From Eudromia elegans (taxonomy: Eukaryota > Chordata > Aves > Tinamiformes > Tinamidae): a stretch of DNA of 64,000 nt. A model generated the notes under the pieces. The model had not been told where the DNA came from. It worked only from the letters and a program-made list of their open reading frames with translations, and did no database searches. This document shows positions 10,501 to 23,589 of the stretch, one piece after another (the first letter of the stretch is position 1; every line of letters starts with the position of its first letter). A program made the translations under genes and the position numbers. The stretch is from assembly GCA_003342815.1 (NCBI GenBank), contig PTEX01000131.1:147640-211639 (forward strand). Direction: 5' to 3'.

Positions 10501-12519
10501 GAGGCTACATTTTTGACAGAGGGAAAGAGTTATTCTTATTTCAAAAACATGAGTAGAATATTTTCCTGGGTAGAAAACAATAGCCTTTGTGCTGCTGCAA
10601 ATGGTACCTGATCAGATATCTCAGATATCTGCTGTATGTGTAATATATGTAATAATTTTCTGAAAAAGAACATATTGAAGGCTGAATGTTTATATAAAAT
10701 AGAAAAAAAGTATTCACTAGTATAAAATAAACCCTTCTGCTTCCTGTAAATGTGGGCAGCTGAGTGTGTGTTTAATTCTCCTTCCATCTCTAGACTAACC
10801 CCTGAAAATCCTGTTAGACTCAAAGCTTTCATAAACAAAACTGATATAAAATGGTACCCTAAATAGTTTAATGGAAGCAAGTAGTGAGTTACAGGAGGTG
10901 GCCAGCTGTTTCTTAAACAGCACAATTCTGGAGATACCTGTTTTTTGTAGATCAACTAGGATTTTAAGAATGATGCATTTTTTTCAGGCTCTTCTCCCTT
11001 TGGTAAACTAAAACAGTCTAAACTGAACTGTATAATAGTGTTGATATTACTGTGTATTTTGTGTGTACTGTGTATTTATGCGTATGTGTATTACTGTGAT
11101 ATTACTTCAGGCCTTTTTGTGTATTTTGTAGTTGTAGTCGTTCCTCTTTTGACTCCACCTGAGTATAACTAATCTAAGGGATGCGAGTGCTTGCTTTTGC
11201 GTGCTGCTATGAGAAAGTATTCTGGATGTAATTTGTAAATATTTAGGGGTTGCATGTATTGTTTCAGTGCAACTGCAGTTGTTAAATTCAGTGGTCTGAA
11301 GATGACACTGTTTCAAGCTCTGCTGATGGCAACCGTACACTTGAGTTCACTATGTCCTTTTATATGATCTGTATAAGGTCTGCTCTGTGTAATAACTCTC
11401 TGGATAGGGAGTGGAGCGTTGTACTATGGTGGGTCTTGCAAAGTGGTAATTGTGAAGAAATAGCTGATGTTTGACTAACTGACACTGAACAACTTGAAAA
11501 CCAACAGTTAAAATGACCAGTTTCATCTTCGTCCCTAAAAGACCACCCTCCCACCCTTCCACCCCCCACCTTATGAATGTTTAAACAAATGACCTCTAAA
11601 TGAGAACAGGTAGCTGCATTGTAGTGTCTGAAAAATGGTTATACTGTTCTTCAAACCCTTACTAAGGTAGTAGGGTGCATTTTTTGGCAGTCTAGGCATG
11701 TTATTTTGAATTAAATTCTTTCTGTTGTCTGGACAGAGTTGTATATATAAGACAATGGTTACCTGAGCTTGAGTTATCACCAGGTGTGTGAGTGGCAAGT
11801 CCAGGGGAAATGGAGGCAGTTTGACTATAGTTAACTGCCCTTACTAATGTCCTACATTTCTTAGAACCTCCTTTACAGACCGCAGTATAGCTTGTGCAAC
11901 AAGCAGAAAAGTCAGTAGATTAAAAAAGGTTAAAAAAAATGCAGTCCGAAAATACTTATTCCTGACCCTCCAAATACCCCATAGCATGTCCAAAGAAGAA
12001 AAGGCAACTCGGGTATGATAACAGAGGATACCATAGTCATCTACATAGAAAATAAGTGGCTTCTCCTGTGACACTTTTGTCAAAACAAGAGGCTCAACAG
12101 CAGAGGAAAGGAGAGGAGAACACGCAGCTCAGCCTGTGAGGAAATGTGCACGCTTACCCAGTCTGCACTGTTATGGTTTAGGAAAAGAGAAGTCATCTGA
12201 TCTGTGAAAGGGGCTTGTGTAACTCCGCAGAGAAACCTGCTGAGTGTTTGGTGTCAGATAGTCAGTGGTGCTCAATTCTTTATCAGAGAAGTTTTAGCAA
12301 TTTTTTTTTCTAGGCATCCAAAGCACTGTGGATTACAGAATTTGGGTGCTGGCTACACTTCAGCTGTTTTGTTGCATCTAAGAGAAAATGAAGTATGTAG
12401 CCAATTACAAACATTGTTATTCCAGCTGTGTAGAACTATTACCTTCTACATCAAATTGCCAAAGTCAGTTTGTCTTCTGCTGCTCTTACTCATATAAGAT
12501 ATTCATGTTGTATTGGAAA
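10501..12519. other. Unique noncoding DNA
   Basis: No gene is recognisable. The 139-codon minus-strand open frame at 10536-10955 is the longest real open frame in the window but has no domain, no splice or promoter context and lies in AT-rich DNA. TGTGTATT-type low complexity occurs around 11040-11130. Confidence 0.6.
10613..10631. repeat. Tandem palindromic AGATATCT pair
   Basis: CAGATATCT occurs twice back to back, each copy holding the self-complementary core AGATATCT. The arrangement gives four overlapping GATA-like half sites. It may be chance. Confidence 0.7.
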
Positions 12520-12840
12520 TGGCATTGCAGGCCCTCATGATCACTTGTCAGAAGTCATAAAACAACTTTATAAAAATGGCAGAATGGGAAAAGTTGCATT
12601 TCAACGACTTTTTTAAACTCTTTGCAAAACTGGCCAGCCACCTCACTAGTTTATATTGAGGAAGATTCAGTATAAATTGTTTCAAAGAGTTTCCCAAAGT
12701 CTTAATTTTTTCCTCATGAATTCATATGTAATGCCTTTTGAAATGTAATGCAGCTCCCAATGGAGTCTATGGCATTCCCACATGGTGGGTATGGTGCACA
12801 AGTGGAATTATAATGAGCTATCTGATTTTCCACTTACCTA
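12520..12840. promoter_or_regulatory. Candidate conserved noncoding element
   Basis: High-complexity AT-rich sequence with phrases such as CATAAAACAACTTTATAAAA (a HOX/CDX-like CATAAAA core) and repeated AATGTAATG-type cores. No open frame of note overlaps it. The call rests on texture only. Confidence 0.22.
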
Positions 12841-13779
12841 AATTGTTATATCCTGACAGCTGTAGTCAAAAACTAGGGAGGATTGAGAGTGACTGAAGGG
12901 CCTGTAAAGGTAAGCAAAGGGACCAAGCTGTATGTAAGAAGCTCTTTTATATCAGTCTTTGATCTACAGAAACTTGAGAGAACTTCTTTAGTATATTCTC
13001 AAACACAGAAATGCATAGCCAAGAGCACTATTTATAGGGATTTTTAAGAACACAACAAGGTGAATGCATAGTTGGGAGCAACGTTGCAGTTTACACAGTT
13101 AGCAGTTAACTTCAGCAAATATATTTCAGTAGATGGAAGTTCTTCAGGTTCATTCACAGAACTTTTAGTTACTGTAAGTCGTAACTTCCTGTTATCCTGT
13201 AAAATAACAGAGACTTATTTGCTTTGCATGGAGAGGATTGGCAGATGATATATGGTGTAATATTTTTTAAGTGTTTAAAATAACGATGATAAAAAAATAG
13301 AGGATGAAAACTCAGTTGTGTAATCTGCTATGTTTTCATATATTTTTTTCATGGCTGCTGATCTTAATGTGCTTTTCAGAATTGTGAACACCTGATTGCA
13401 AATGGAAAAGACTTTTTTTTCTCCAGTAGTTTCTCCCAGCTTGTAAAACTCGATTGAACTTAAGTACATCTGATCTCATATCAAGACATCTTTTTTTCTT
13501 TATAAAAAGAAGGACCTGATGAAATATGGAACTAACTGTGCTACTTGTTAGGTTAGGTATATTGCCTATTACAGTAAATGAGGCATGAAATAAGTGTGCT
13601 TTCATCTTATACTTTTCAAAAAGGACTTAATTAAATTCCAGAGTCTTACAGAATATATATACATTGTTCTTTTATCATTATATGATATCACAAACTGTCA
13701 GCACAGAATATGCAGCAAGGAGGAAGAGTTACAATGTACGTAGCAGAGTTGACTTTGGAATTACCAGAAGTTCAAAGCC

Positions 13780-13860
13780 AAAAAAAAAAAAAGGAAAAAA
13801 GTGCATATATATATATATATATATACACATACATATATATATATGTGTGTGTGTGTGTGT
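13780..13860. repeat. Poly-A tract and (AT)n/(GT)n compound microsatellite
   Basis: An interrupted A run to 13800 is followed by a long AT alternation, a short ACACATAC interruption, more AT, and about nine GT units ending at 13860. The AT part can form self-complementary structures. Overlapping open frames here encode only low-complexity Tyr/Ile or Thr/His runs. Confidence 0.95.
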
Positions 13861-14512
13861 AGCTTTGGTTGAACAGGAAACTCTGGTAGTTTTTTCTTGA
13901 ATTTGAGGGTTTTGAAAACAGGTCAGGAATGCTTTACAACCTTCTGGAGAATAAACAAAAAAGACCATGACTCTTCAATCCTTTGGAATACTGAGTTGTG
14001 AAGGATATGATACCTTTTCTACAAAAGTTAATTTTTATTATTTTTGTCTGAGCTGTCAATGAATCATCTAGAATATTGTTCACCGTATTTTCAGACTTTA
14101 CTGTATCCTTCTGTATGTGCTGATCACATTGGTATTAAAGTGGCACTTATAAGACAATGTGACTTAAAGACACTTGGCTTAAACTTCTGTCCATGTATTT
14201 GTAAAAATTCTCTGGTCCCATCATCTTTATCCTGACACTTCTACCTAAATTTCTTTTGAAGTGAAGAGTAACTGTGGAGGAGACTTCCCTGATAAGCATA
14301 AAAGTAGAATCAAGGAAACCACAACTCTAGAACAAAGGTGGAGAAGAAATTATTGCACCAAGGAGTGCAGACCCACTCCTTGAGGATGATTTTATCATTA
14401 AGAATGTTGAACTAGGCAAATACAATAATAAAAACATAGTGTGATTAATTACTTTTTTACCTCATTCATATGTATTTTTAGCATGTGCGTGCATACTTTC
14501 AAATGCTATTAA

Positions 14513-14557
14513 ATATATGTGTGTGTGTACATGTATATAATGTATGTATCTATCTCT
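14513..14557. repeat. GT/AT-rich imperfect microsatellite
   Basis: Short GT alternation is followed by GTATATAATGTATGTATC-like imperfect dinucleotide and tetranucleotide repeats. Confidence 0.75.
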
Positions 14558-16139
14558 CCATAGTAATACAACCCAGTGTTGTCTTATGCATCAGCATAGT
14601 AGTATCCCAGGAGTTCTTGTGGGTTACCAGACCAAAAAGAGCTATCAACCATGTGAGTGATCTGCTGGAAGATAAGTCAGGTTCATCTTAAATGGTATGT
14701 CCAATTGCAAAGCAAAATCATAGTCTTTTCCAAAGCCTCTTGTGGTAAATGCAGTTTTTCATACTGGCTTTGAGTTTGATTTGTAAGAATTTTCCACTGT
14801 ATCAGTCCCCCTCAGGTTATCAGTCTGTAGGAACAGGAGGAGGAAGGATAACAAACTTGCTTCTGAATCATGGGATTTTGAACGTCCATTTCCATGAATT
14901 TAATACGCAGGAAAATGAACTGGTAAGAAATTACCTAATGTTAATCTCCATGTACAAGAAAACAAAAAATAATGAGGTAAAATGTGTTGCACTATTTTGC
15001 AAAGTGCATTTATTGCCAAGCCATAAATTTCCAAGCAAGTTATATGTTGTGCTGCTAGTATTGTGAAAATACTATTACTACATCTATCTAAATGCAAAGT
15101 TCCTTATAGCAGGTTGTAGTTTAAGATGCTTTTGCTAGCTGAGCCTTTCAGTGTTTATAGACTGTCTGGCTTCTTGTTGCCTACTGCTGAGAAGAAAAGT
15201 TTTTTAAAGTTTTTCTAATGACTAATATGCAAATTTACCATATTCTTTAAGATTTTTAATAATAATTGATCATTTCTGTTTGACTACATATTATAATGTT
15301 GGTAGAGCTGCTAGTACAAAAAGCAGTGGAGAATCTGGTATTGGAAACAATGGGCTGTGTGTGTGCGGGGTGTGATCTTGAGACAAGAGAAGTCTTTTGC
15401 CTTGGTTGTAGGCGATCCACATGGCTGTACCTAGTGTGGTGAAGGGAGGACAGGTTTGAAGGTCCACAGCAGCTTTTCTGTAAAGCTGAGCGTGAGGAGC
15501 CCTGGATTTGCTCTGTTGGTCACAGGAACACAGACACTGCTGTAGTCCCCACACCTTCGCTGCTGTCTATGTCACTGCCAATTGCTCATCATGTGTCATT
15601 GTCACAGTGCTCATCAAATTCCTAGTTGTCTTTGGTCCCTATAGATTAGAACACCCCTGTTAGCTACCAGTGCTCCTACAGTATATGCAAAGGCTCCTGC
15701 TTACTCATGCTAGCCTGGTGCTACTGAGGTGTCCCTCAGGCACTTGAAGACAAGCAGGAGATGTTTGTGAAACACTGTGTATGGTTGAGGGACAGCAAAT
15801 CCACTCCTACAGCTGGCTGCAGAACAGTCCCTGCCACTTCCCTCAGCCTCTCCTGGCAGAGGCAAGAACAAAACAGTCTGTTTGGCTTCTGGCACTTTGC
15901 AATAGTCTGGCCCTCCCAGTCACTTTAAAGTATAGCCAAATGTGGATGAGTTATTCAGGTATCACTGTGGGGAAGAGTGAACCAGCACTCCTTACGCAGG
16001 TTGTCTGGCCTTTTCCTGTCAAGGTACAGTGCATCTTTCATGAACAAAGAGGAATCTCCTTTCATCTTGAGGGCTAGATAAACACATTCTGGCAATTAAC
16101 ACACAACAGTTGTCAAAAATGCTGTTCTGTTTTATGCTT

Positions 16140-16480
16140 ACTACCGTTAATATCTGTTGGTCATGTCTAAAACTACGTCTCTCCATTCTAATTTCTTACT
16201 TTGTACTGATAAACACTGGAATAATATTTTATTAGATGTTTAAAGGCAATAGTAAAATGGCATTTTTTCCATTCAGTATTTTTAAGGTTTTAACTTAATC
16301 TCTTTTCTCGGGATTAAAAAAGTCAACGGTATCACTTAATGAGTCAATTTTCCTCATTCCTTGTAAATGAAAGTGAGATTCTTTTTCCTTTTGTGTAGAT
16401 GACGGTTACATTGATTTCACACAGTAATTTTCCTTTTAGGCCAGGCTGTGTGCTACAATGTTATAGTTTCGCACCGGTTA
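16140..16480. promoter_or_regulatory. Candidate conserved noncoding element
   Basis: Complex AT-rich sequence free of simple repeats, with several TAAT/ATTA cores and a CACTTAATGAGTCAATTTTC phrase that combines NKX-like and AP-1-like sites. This is inference from motif density. Confidence 0.25.
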
Positions 16481-19400
16481 ATATTGCTAATGATTTTGGC
16501 TATTGTGTCTGTAGAGTAACTCCTGATTTGGACAAAAGCTTTCAAGAATAAAAGTTAAATCCTTGTGCCTTCAGATATAAAGAGGACACTAAAGACTATT
16601 GTTTCCCTCAAATGTTATTTGTAATTGAAGCCTGTCAATTTGTAATTGAACCAAACAACTGTGGTAGGATTTTGAGGTTTATTTCTTGCCCAGTGTTAGG
16701 AAAGTTTGGGCTCTGGTTCCATAGCCAGAACAACTCTAATACAGTGTAGCAGCTGGATAAATGTCTGTCTTCCAACTGCAGGCCTCTTAGTAGCAAATGT
16801 GGCTTGTTATAGTTTCTCTAAAAGCTTTTTTTCTTTATTTACTTATTCGCAGCAAAAAATATTTCTTGCCCTGCTGCTGAGAGATGTCTAGGCAGGAATC
16901 TGAAGGGGTCTGCTGGTGCAGTAGCAACGTTGAGCAGATGGAATATTAGGAACTAACTAAGAGCATGAAGGAAGCTTTGAAGAGATGTTCAACACCCTTG
17001 AGCTTTGACTCTTATTTGAGCAGACAGCTGAGAGAAAGCAATATGAAGCAGTATTTCTTTTGGCTATTCATTTTGCTATCAATTCAGAACAAAACCACAT
17101 ATTTGAGTCAAGATGTTTTGGTGTTTGAAGAGATAATGTACACAATTATATGCAAATATCATCTTGTAAAAAGCTGTTTTCAGTGGATGGATGAGTGGAT
17201 GAGGTAAATGTAACTTAAGTTACAGCTACTGCATTTTTCACAATTCTGAGTGTTTTTACCATGTATTTCAACCTTTCTTTTTGTGGATGCATTGATTTCA
17301 TTTTGCATTAGAATAATATAAACTGAGTTTAAAGTTTAAATATATGGACAAAAGACTTGGTGAATCTGGCTTATTTTTTTTCAGTCATTGTCCATGGCAG
17401 ATTGTGTTTTTGTTATTTGAAACTGTTAACTACTTGAATGATTTTTGACCAACTTCCTTGCAGATAATCTTTTTGCAGTTAAATTTTTATTTGAAATAAT
17501 GCTGTTGTTGTGTAAAGGTCCTCCTGTTCACCTGGATGACTCACTTAGAAATTTGTAGTACAGTGTCAGGCTTTTGGGTTACTGAATGCTGAGTTCTGCA
17601 GCTGATGGGCGATGTCCCTGCAGATGGACACTCGCGTGCTCGTGTTTATTTGCAGGGATGTGGGCAGTGGCATCATGTGCTGAGCTGCTGCTGGTCTCAG
17701 CCAGTGCCCTGTTCAGCAGCGGTTGCGTGATTCCAAGGGAGCTGTGAAACACCTCAGGGGATACAGTAAAGAACTAGTCACCTGTGCTGCCTCTGCCATG
17801 TATCTGTCCCTAGCCTTAAAATCCTCCATGAATAGAGATGCAAAGACTTTGTGAGTAACCTGTGTCTGGCCTTCACTACTGTTGCTGATAGAAAAACTTT
17901 TCCCAGTGCACAAAGTCTTCATAGAGGGCACAGCAAGCCCTTTTCTATTCATATCTACCATGGGCATGTAAAACAGTAATTACTTTTTAACAGCCAACTT
18001 CTTTGTGTTTCAAGATTGTTGTTTTATTTCCTCTCTCTTTATTTTAAGGTTGCTAACCTCACTTCCTTCCATATTTTCTCATTAGTCATGTTTTTAGGCT
18101 GGTTGATGCTCCTTATTTCATCTGAACTATACAATTCAGATGTCTTTTGTTTGGGATGTATTCTTTTGTGTTGTTTGTCTCTGAATATTTCTGCTTCTTC
18201 AAAAATTGTTTAATGGACCGACCAATTTAGTATTTAGTGGATAACTGGTGTAGTAACTGTTCAGGAACATTTACTGTGTTGTAGTAGGTCAGTAGTGCAG
18301 TGAACTCCCTTGAATTTTATGCTGCTGCTTTCTTGTGCCTCTGGCAATGCCAATGGTCTTGGTATTTATGGCTTTATAAGCCCATGCAAAAATACCAGTT
18401 TTTCACCAAGAGTGGTGTTTCATACATAGGGTTCAATTGCGTTATGTAAACTGTCCTTCATAGAACTGGTGGATTGAAAATGTGGGAATGCTTGTGGGTA
18501 GGAGCTGTTTTGGTTCAGGGCTGGTCCTGGGGGTACCAGGCACCTGCTCCGGCTGCCTCTGTGTGGTCTCCCTTGGGAAGCCAAAGAGGAGAGGATGCAG
18601 CTCCTGCCTGGGAAATCTGCCCCCATGAAACAGAGGCACCTTTACAAGAACATGGGACACTGCATCTATCCAGGGCCTGGGGGAGGGCGCTTACTCACTT
18701 TTGCTCTGTTCTGGAATTTTTCTGTACTGATTCTTGTTTCCAGAGTGTAGAGAAGTGCAATCCTGAAACTTGATTAGGCAGCAATTGGAAGAATTGTTGA
18801 AACACTATGAGCTTCAGTTTCCCTCCCATTAAGCACCATTATTTAGGATAATGTCTCCCTGCATCTATGCAGAACAAATCAATGCTTTAAAAGTTCTCAA
18901 CTTCATTTGGAAATATCCTGCTTTTAAAGGCTTTCTACTTGAAAGCCCTAGTCTACATATGCAGTAGCCTATTAACGTTTATCCTAATGGACTTTCTTCT
19001 GCAGTCCCTTTTTTTGCTTGATACAGGGCCTGATATAATATTACAACTTTGCATTTAAAATCTTATTCTCCTTTTTCCATCTTTTCTTTGTTTTTCATTT
19101 GTCTGAGGAAGACGTTCCACTTCCATTCCAGTTGTACATAATGTTACTTTCTTCTTTTCCTAAGAAAAATTCCTTCCATTTTTCACCTTCATCCTCTTAC
19201 TACTGTTACATCGTGCCAAGTCCTTATTCAGAAAAGTCAGCACATGTATATTGCTAACCTTCTGTTAGGGTTAGCATGTTGAGTCTGTTTGAACTCTGAA
19301 GGAAGTGTCTTGATACTAAAACTTTGACATTTTTCTCTCCTCATCTTTTCTTGTTTCATTGATTGTAGTTTTTTCTTCCAGTATGTTTTCATGCTGTGAA

Positions 19401-20130
19401 AAGCAGGCGGGTGTGGGGTGTGTGTGGTGGTGGTGGTGTGTAAGTGGGTAATATTACACTCACTGAGCGCTTTCAAGGTTCAAGAATGACCTGCAGTGTC
19501 TTGGTGTAAGTTAGAAACTGTTCCTTGTGGCTGAAGACTCATTTGTCCTTCTGACTGATTAAAGCTTTTCACCTGTGTGTTACCCTGAGGATTTGTGAAA
19601 GGCCCAGCCCTAGAGGCTTCATTTGCCACGTGCTCTGGGGGAGGAGTGAGTGCCTTAAAACTCCTCATGCAATTTGGACTGAGCTAACCAAAAAACTGAG
19701 CCAAACAATCTTAAAAAACCAAAAATTATATGTGATGTTTGTAGTAGACACTGTTTTTTTGAATTAAAAAGACCATAAAGCACAGTTGAGATGAAACCAG
19801 AAAAGTCTTTGTCTCTTGTCCTGATAACCATCTTCTGGCCAAGTTGCACATAGAGTTCCCTCCCTTGAGCCTGCTTTAAGTTGAACGTAAAGGGGAGAAT
19901 TTAAGAACGCGTGACCCTTCCATGCACAGCAAGAGTCAGTGTTTCTGTCCTGCAAACTGGTGCTGTTGAGTCAGAAAGTGGAGCAGCGGGGATGTGAGTG
20001 AGTGACCTTGTATCAGCTATTGGGTTTCTACCTGCCCTGGACCCGCTATTGAAAAACGCAGCAGTGTTAGAGTCTTTTAATCTTTGTGTTGCTGCTTTGT
20101 GTTAGGAGTATGTTTGTAGAGTTTTGAAAA
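16481..20130. other. Unique noncoding DNA
   Basis: No gene is recognisable. A G/T-rich low-complexity stretch lies at 19409-19442. A small inverted repeat (GGTATTT at 18361-18367 with AAATACC at 18390-18396) encloses a TTTATGGC HOX-like core. Overlapping open frames at 18420-18773 occur in a GC-richer patch on both strands and are likely spurious. Confidence 0.6.
19409..19442. repeat. (GT)n/(GGT)n low-complexity repeat
   Basis: GTGTGGGGTGTGTGTGG passes into four GGT units and back to GTGTG. It is a simple repeat. Confidence 0.85.
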
Positions 20131-20400
20131 GGTTTCCAAGTACAGTAGCCCTCAATGAGTAATTGGATCAGCGCAGAGTGTGGCACTTCTCCTGAGTTAC
20201 CTCTGCTGCAGAGAAGCCCGGGCAGAAAGCTGAACTAGTTTAACCACGCAGCTCTTCCAGAAGCCTGGATCCCGTAGCAGGATTATACTCTTGTGCTGGA
20301 TAGACGTCGCTTTACAGATTAACATGTTGTTTGAGCAGCTTATCAAATCAGCACAGAGGAGCTAGGCTATTACAAGAAACAAGAACCTATTGCAACCTAT
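20131..20400. promoter_or_regulatory. Candidate conserved noncoding element
   Basis: Mixed-composition, high-complexity sequence with TGAGTAATTGGATCA, ACAGATTAACATGTTG and a GCAGCTTATCAAATCAGC segment. Conservation is inferred from texture only. It ends beside a local triplication of CAACCTAT (about 20390-20412). Confidence 0.22.
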
Positions 20401-20563
20401 GTGCAACCTATTGACATAACAGCCACATACAATACTTAAGCTTTGAAAGATTAAGATTCTTTAAACTCTTCTACACTGTTTACAGCGCTTCTTTAAAAGC
20501 TGGCAGCACGTATCTTAAGTTGCTCTGACTCTTGATTCTGTCCACCTAGAATATCTGCCAGGG

Positions 20564-20586
20564 TTTTTTTTTTTTTGTTTGTTTGG

Positions 20587-20622
<36 letters not shown>

Positions 20623-20647
20623 TTTTTTTTTTTGTTTTGTGTTTTTT
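20564..20647. repeat. Interrupted poly-T tract (about 84 bp)
   Basis: Long T runs, the longest 30 or more bases, are broken by single G or GTTTG units. On the minus strand this is an A-rich tract ending in (AAAC)-like units, which could be the tail of a minus-strand retroposed copy. No recognisable body was found on the side where it would lie (20648 onward). Confidence 0.95.
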
Positions 20648-21406
20648 CCTGAATTCAAGCAAGTACTAATATGGTATGTAGGTGTTTCGGCAGATGACCT
20701 AAGCACTTAGCCAGCTTCAGGCCTCAGTTGCGTGATTGTGACTCCTGAATAGTGACAAAGAAATAACAACTGTCAAAACCCATGGCCTGGACTGCCTTTT
20801 CAGAGGTTGTGCCCACATTTACATGTGCATCATCATTCTCATTAGCATTTGCAAGTATTTTTAGGAACAGACTGGTAGATTTACAGTTGAATGCTGTGTA
20901 TTTTATCTGGAAATACTATATTTTGCATACGATCATGTGTGTGTTAAATATTTTGAAAGCAATTTATAGTTATAAGCAAATGGCATATGAGTAGAGTTCA
21001 TTTTACTATCTTTTCATGTTTGTGAATGCTTGGTATGCAAACTATTGAGTTAAGGGAAAAATGCTGGAATTTGATATGATATTTATTTAAGAAATTTATG
21101 ATAAGAAAGCATCTATGGGACTTTTGGAATAAATGATTGTTGTTTGATCAGTGCAGAGATAGAAACTTGTGGGGAAGTTCAGCAAATATTTGCTGTATGC
21201 ATTGATTTGAGTGCAGAATCACCTGATAGTTGGGGAAGTTGAAAAGGCTTGGCAGGAGGAAAGGTACTTTTGTTTGATCAGCAGCCTGGGAGATAATGAT
21301 CCTGGGAGGTATTAGGAAAAAATACCTGCAAAAGGGACTAGAGAAATGTTCTTCCTTCCATTTTGTTCAGAGAAAAAAGTGACAATTTTTTTATGCTTCC
21401 TAAAAT
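20648..21406. other. Unique noncoding DNA
   Basis: No gene and no recognisable repeat. It was examined specifically for a retroposed body belonging to the adjacent T tract and nothing was recognised. Confidence 0.6.
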
Positions 21407-21615
21407 AATCATAGAATCATAGAATACTTAGGTTTGGAAGGGGCCTCTAGAGGTCACCTAGTCCAACCCCCTGCACACACACGGTCACCCAGAGCACGTG
21501 GCACAGGCGGTGCATCCAGGCGGGTTTTGAAGATCTCCAGAGAAGGAGACTCCACCACCTCTCTGGGCAGCCTGTTCCAGGACTCTGTCACCCTCACTGT
21601 TAAGTAGGCTTTTGT
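21407..21615 (-). mobile_element. CR1 LINE fragment, 5'-truncated, antisense
   Basis: The plus strand opens with two ATCATAGA-type octamers, the reverse complement of the CR1 3' terminal ATTCTATG repeat. It continues GGTTTGGAAGGGGCC, CCTAGTCCAACCCCCTGC, GATCTCCAGAGAAGGAGACT and TCTGGGCAGCCTGTTCCAG, all hallmarks of the avian CR1 3' region. About 209 bases remain, so the reverse transcriptase and first ORF are absent and the copy cannot move. Homology fades after the CACCCTCACTGTTAAG segment. CR1 is the dominant LINE of birds, so this fragment is the main evidence for the organism type. Confidence 0.93.
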
Positions 21616-23589
21616 CCCCTTTTCCCCTCCCCAAGAAATTACACAAGTGGAAACTCAAGTTATGACATCTTGAAATTAAATGGAAGGCAGACTAGTTACT
21701 AACAAATAATAACTTTTTGTGTGTATTCAGTATTTAGATACTGAATGAAATGCCTGTGTTTTCCATTCTTGACAAACTTTTTTTCTGCAGCGATTTGTGC
21801 CGAAAGTTGTTTCTCTGGCCTTTCAAGACCTTTAACCACAGTGTTAAAGAAATACTTAGAAAAATACGTGAGGTTTAGGAGGGAATCTGCATAGCGGGTT
21901 GTACACAGTTCACAAGCTGTAGTATATGCAAAAGTTGCGTGTAATTTGCTTAACTGAGAGCTCGCCTATAGTTACTTTTTTAGTGTCTTTCAAACTCATT
22001 TTGTATGAATGTATATGAAAAAAAAGTATAACTACTTTCTATTTTGAAAATTCCGTTTTGAACTGTGGTTCATATGTGTTGGGGAATGTCTTAGTAAAAG
22101 TAACTTTTTAGAGTTATATGATGCAGTTTTGCTCTGCCTCAGCAGCACATCCAATATCTGACCGTTATTAATTTTGCCTTTCTTCATCAATGCTGCACAG
22201 CCTCATTTCTGAGTGTGCATGTCTTGCTCCAGATTCAAGTCGTACTTAGTACTCTTAGTATGCTGTTATTAATGCACCTGCTCTCAGTGGCACCCTTAAG
22301 GATAAGGTGCTAGGCAGTTTCTGGTGGATGAGTAAGTAATAGCAAGATGCGGTGTAGCAGGATTGCCCTCATCACTGTTTGATTGAAAGTGGTACCTGCG
22401 AACTCTTCACTCCTGAACACCTCCGTGCCTCTGCAAAGCTAGTATGCAAGAAGATTGGGCGCTACATGGACCTTGCAGTTAGAAATTGTGTGAAGGAGCA
22501 TACTTTTCTCGTTGCAGACCTTGAGTATACCATTAAAGCAATTAATTTGTTGCTGTTCCCCTTGTCACTTATGTAGTGATAGGTGTGAGTAATGGCTAAC
22601 AGATCAGTCTTGCAGATTCAGACAATTTATTACAATAAAGAAGCTCTCTAAGTGCACCTTGGTGAAGCTGAGGAGGACCGGTGTCAGGCGCCTGCCGTGT
22701 GCAGTGGCTGACACTTCCTCGGTTTGTACATGCGCTTGCACAGCGCTGCCTTTCCCCACCGCCCTGTATCGGAACGGCAGCGAAACAGAGTGAAGTGAGT
22801 TACTTGAGAAACACTTTGCACCTAACAATCAGAAGGAAAAGATAGGTTTAAGAAATCAGCTCAAAATTTTAGATGCTAAATCTTACTAAAAGAAATTATT
22901 TTGTGGTTCTTTCTCTTCAGCTAACATGTACGGTTGGGTACAGAATATCTAATCTAATCCCTTTTCTTTGCTTCCTTTCTGTATGTATTGTCAGAGGAGA
23001 GTCATTGCTTATGATACTTCTAAGCAGCTGTTTGATTAGAAGTTCTCTCTTCCAGAAATTGTTTGAACCCCTTTCATTATTATTAAATGCAACTCTCTCT
23101 TTTTCCATTGTTCTTATTCACTCATACGAGTGGAACTGAGATGAGAAGTGTGTTGGATTGCAGTGCTGCGAGGCATCTCAGTGATACAGCAATATTGGTA
23201 CTTCTTTATCAAAGATATCAATGGTGGTAGCTTCCATTTTTAATAAAGACATCATTTGTAGTTACAGTCCTTTTCCTTTCAAATGGCTCATCTCCACTCA
23301 AACAATATAAATTGTCATTTGACCTTTATGCTTTGCACTGTTGAACTGCTCCATTTGTATCTGACTTCTAGTTTATCCTCGCCTTTCCCTGTGTTATTTT
23401 AGTCGTCCTTTCATTGATGCTGTCTCAGCTGCCTCTATTCAGATTTTTAATTAATGCAAGCCAATAAGATTAAAAAAAAAAAAATCTGCTTCTACCCTCT
23501 GTGGGAGAAGAAAAAAGATAGTAAGGAGTGATAAGCTGTTTTTAAAGCAGGCATCTCTCCTTTATGTCCTATGAAGATTTCTACTGAAG
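21616..23589. other. Unique noncoding DNA
   Basis: No gene is recognisable. A 13-base A run lies at 23472-23484. A possible splice-acceptor-like tract before 21791 opens two short frames, but neither is recognisable. Overlapping frames near 22604-22828 sit in a slightly GC-richer patch. Confidence 0.6.

Larger units (their letters stand above)
12841..16139. other. Unique noncoding DNA with microsatellites
   Basis: No gene is recognisable. The stretch contains a poly-A plus AT/GT compound microsatellite (13780-13860), a GT/AT-rich stretch (14513-14557) and one exon-like segment (14816-14922, described as a finding). Confidence 0.6.

Noticed and set aside
10536..10955. 139-codon minus-strand open frame
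   Set aside because: Longest real open frame, but no recognisable domain, no promoter or splice context, and it lies in AT-rich unique DNA. A frame of this length is not surprising in 64 kb read six ways.
18361..18396. MicroRNA-like hairpin around GGTATTT/AAATACC
   Set aside because: Only seven perfect end pairs with a large loop, far below a precursor stem of about 30 pairs.
20564..20647. Poly-A tail of a minus-strand processed pseudogene
   Set aside because: No recognisable gene body or target-site duplication was found beside the tract.
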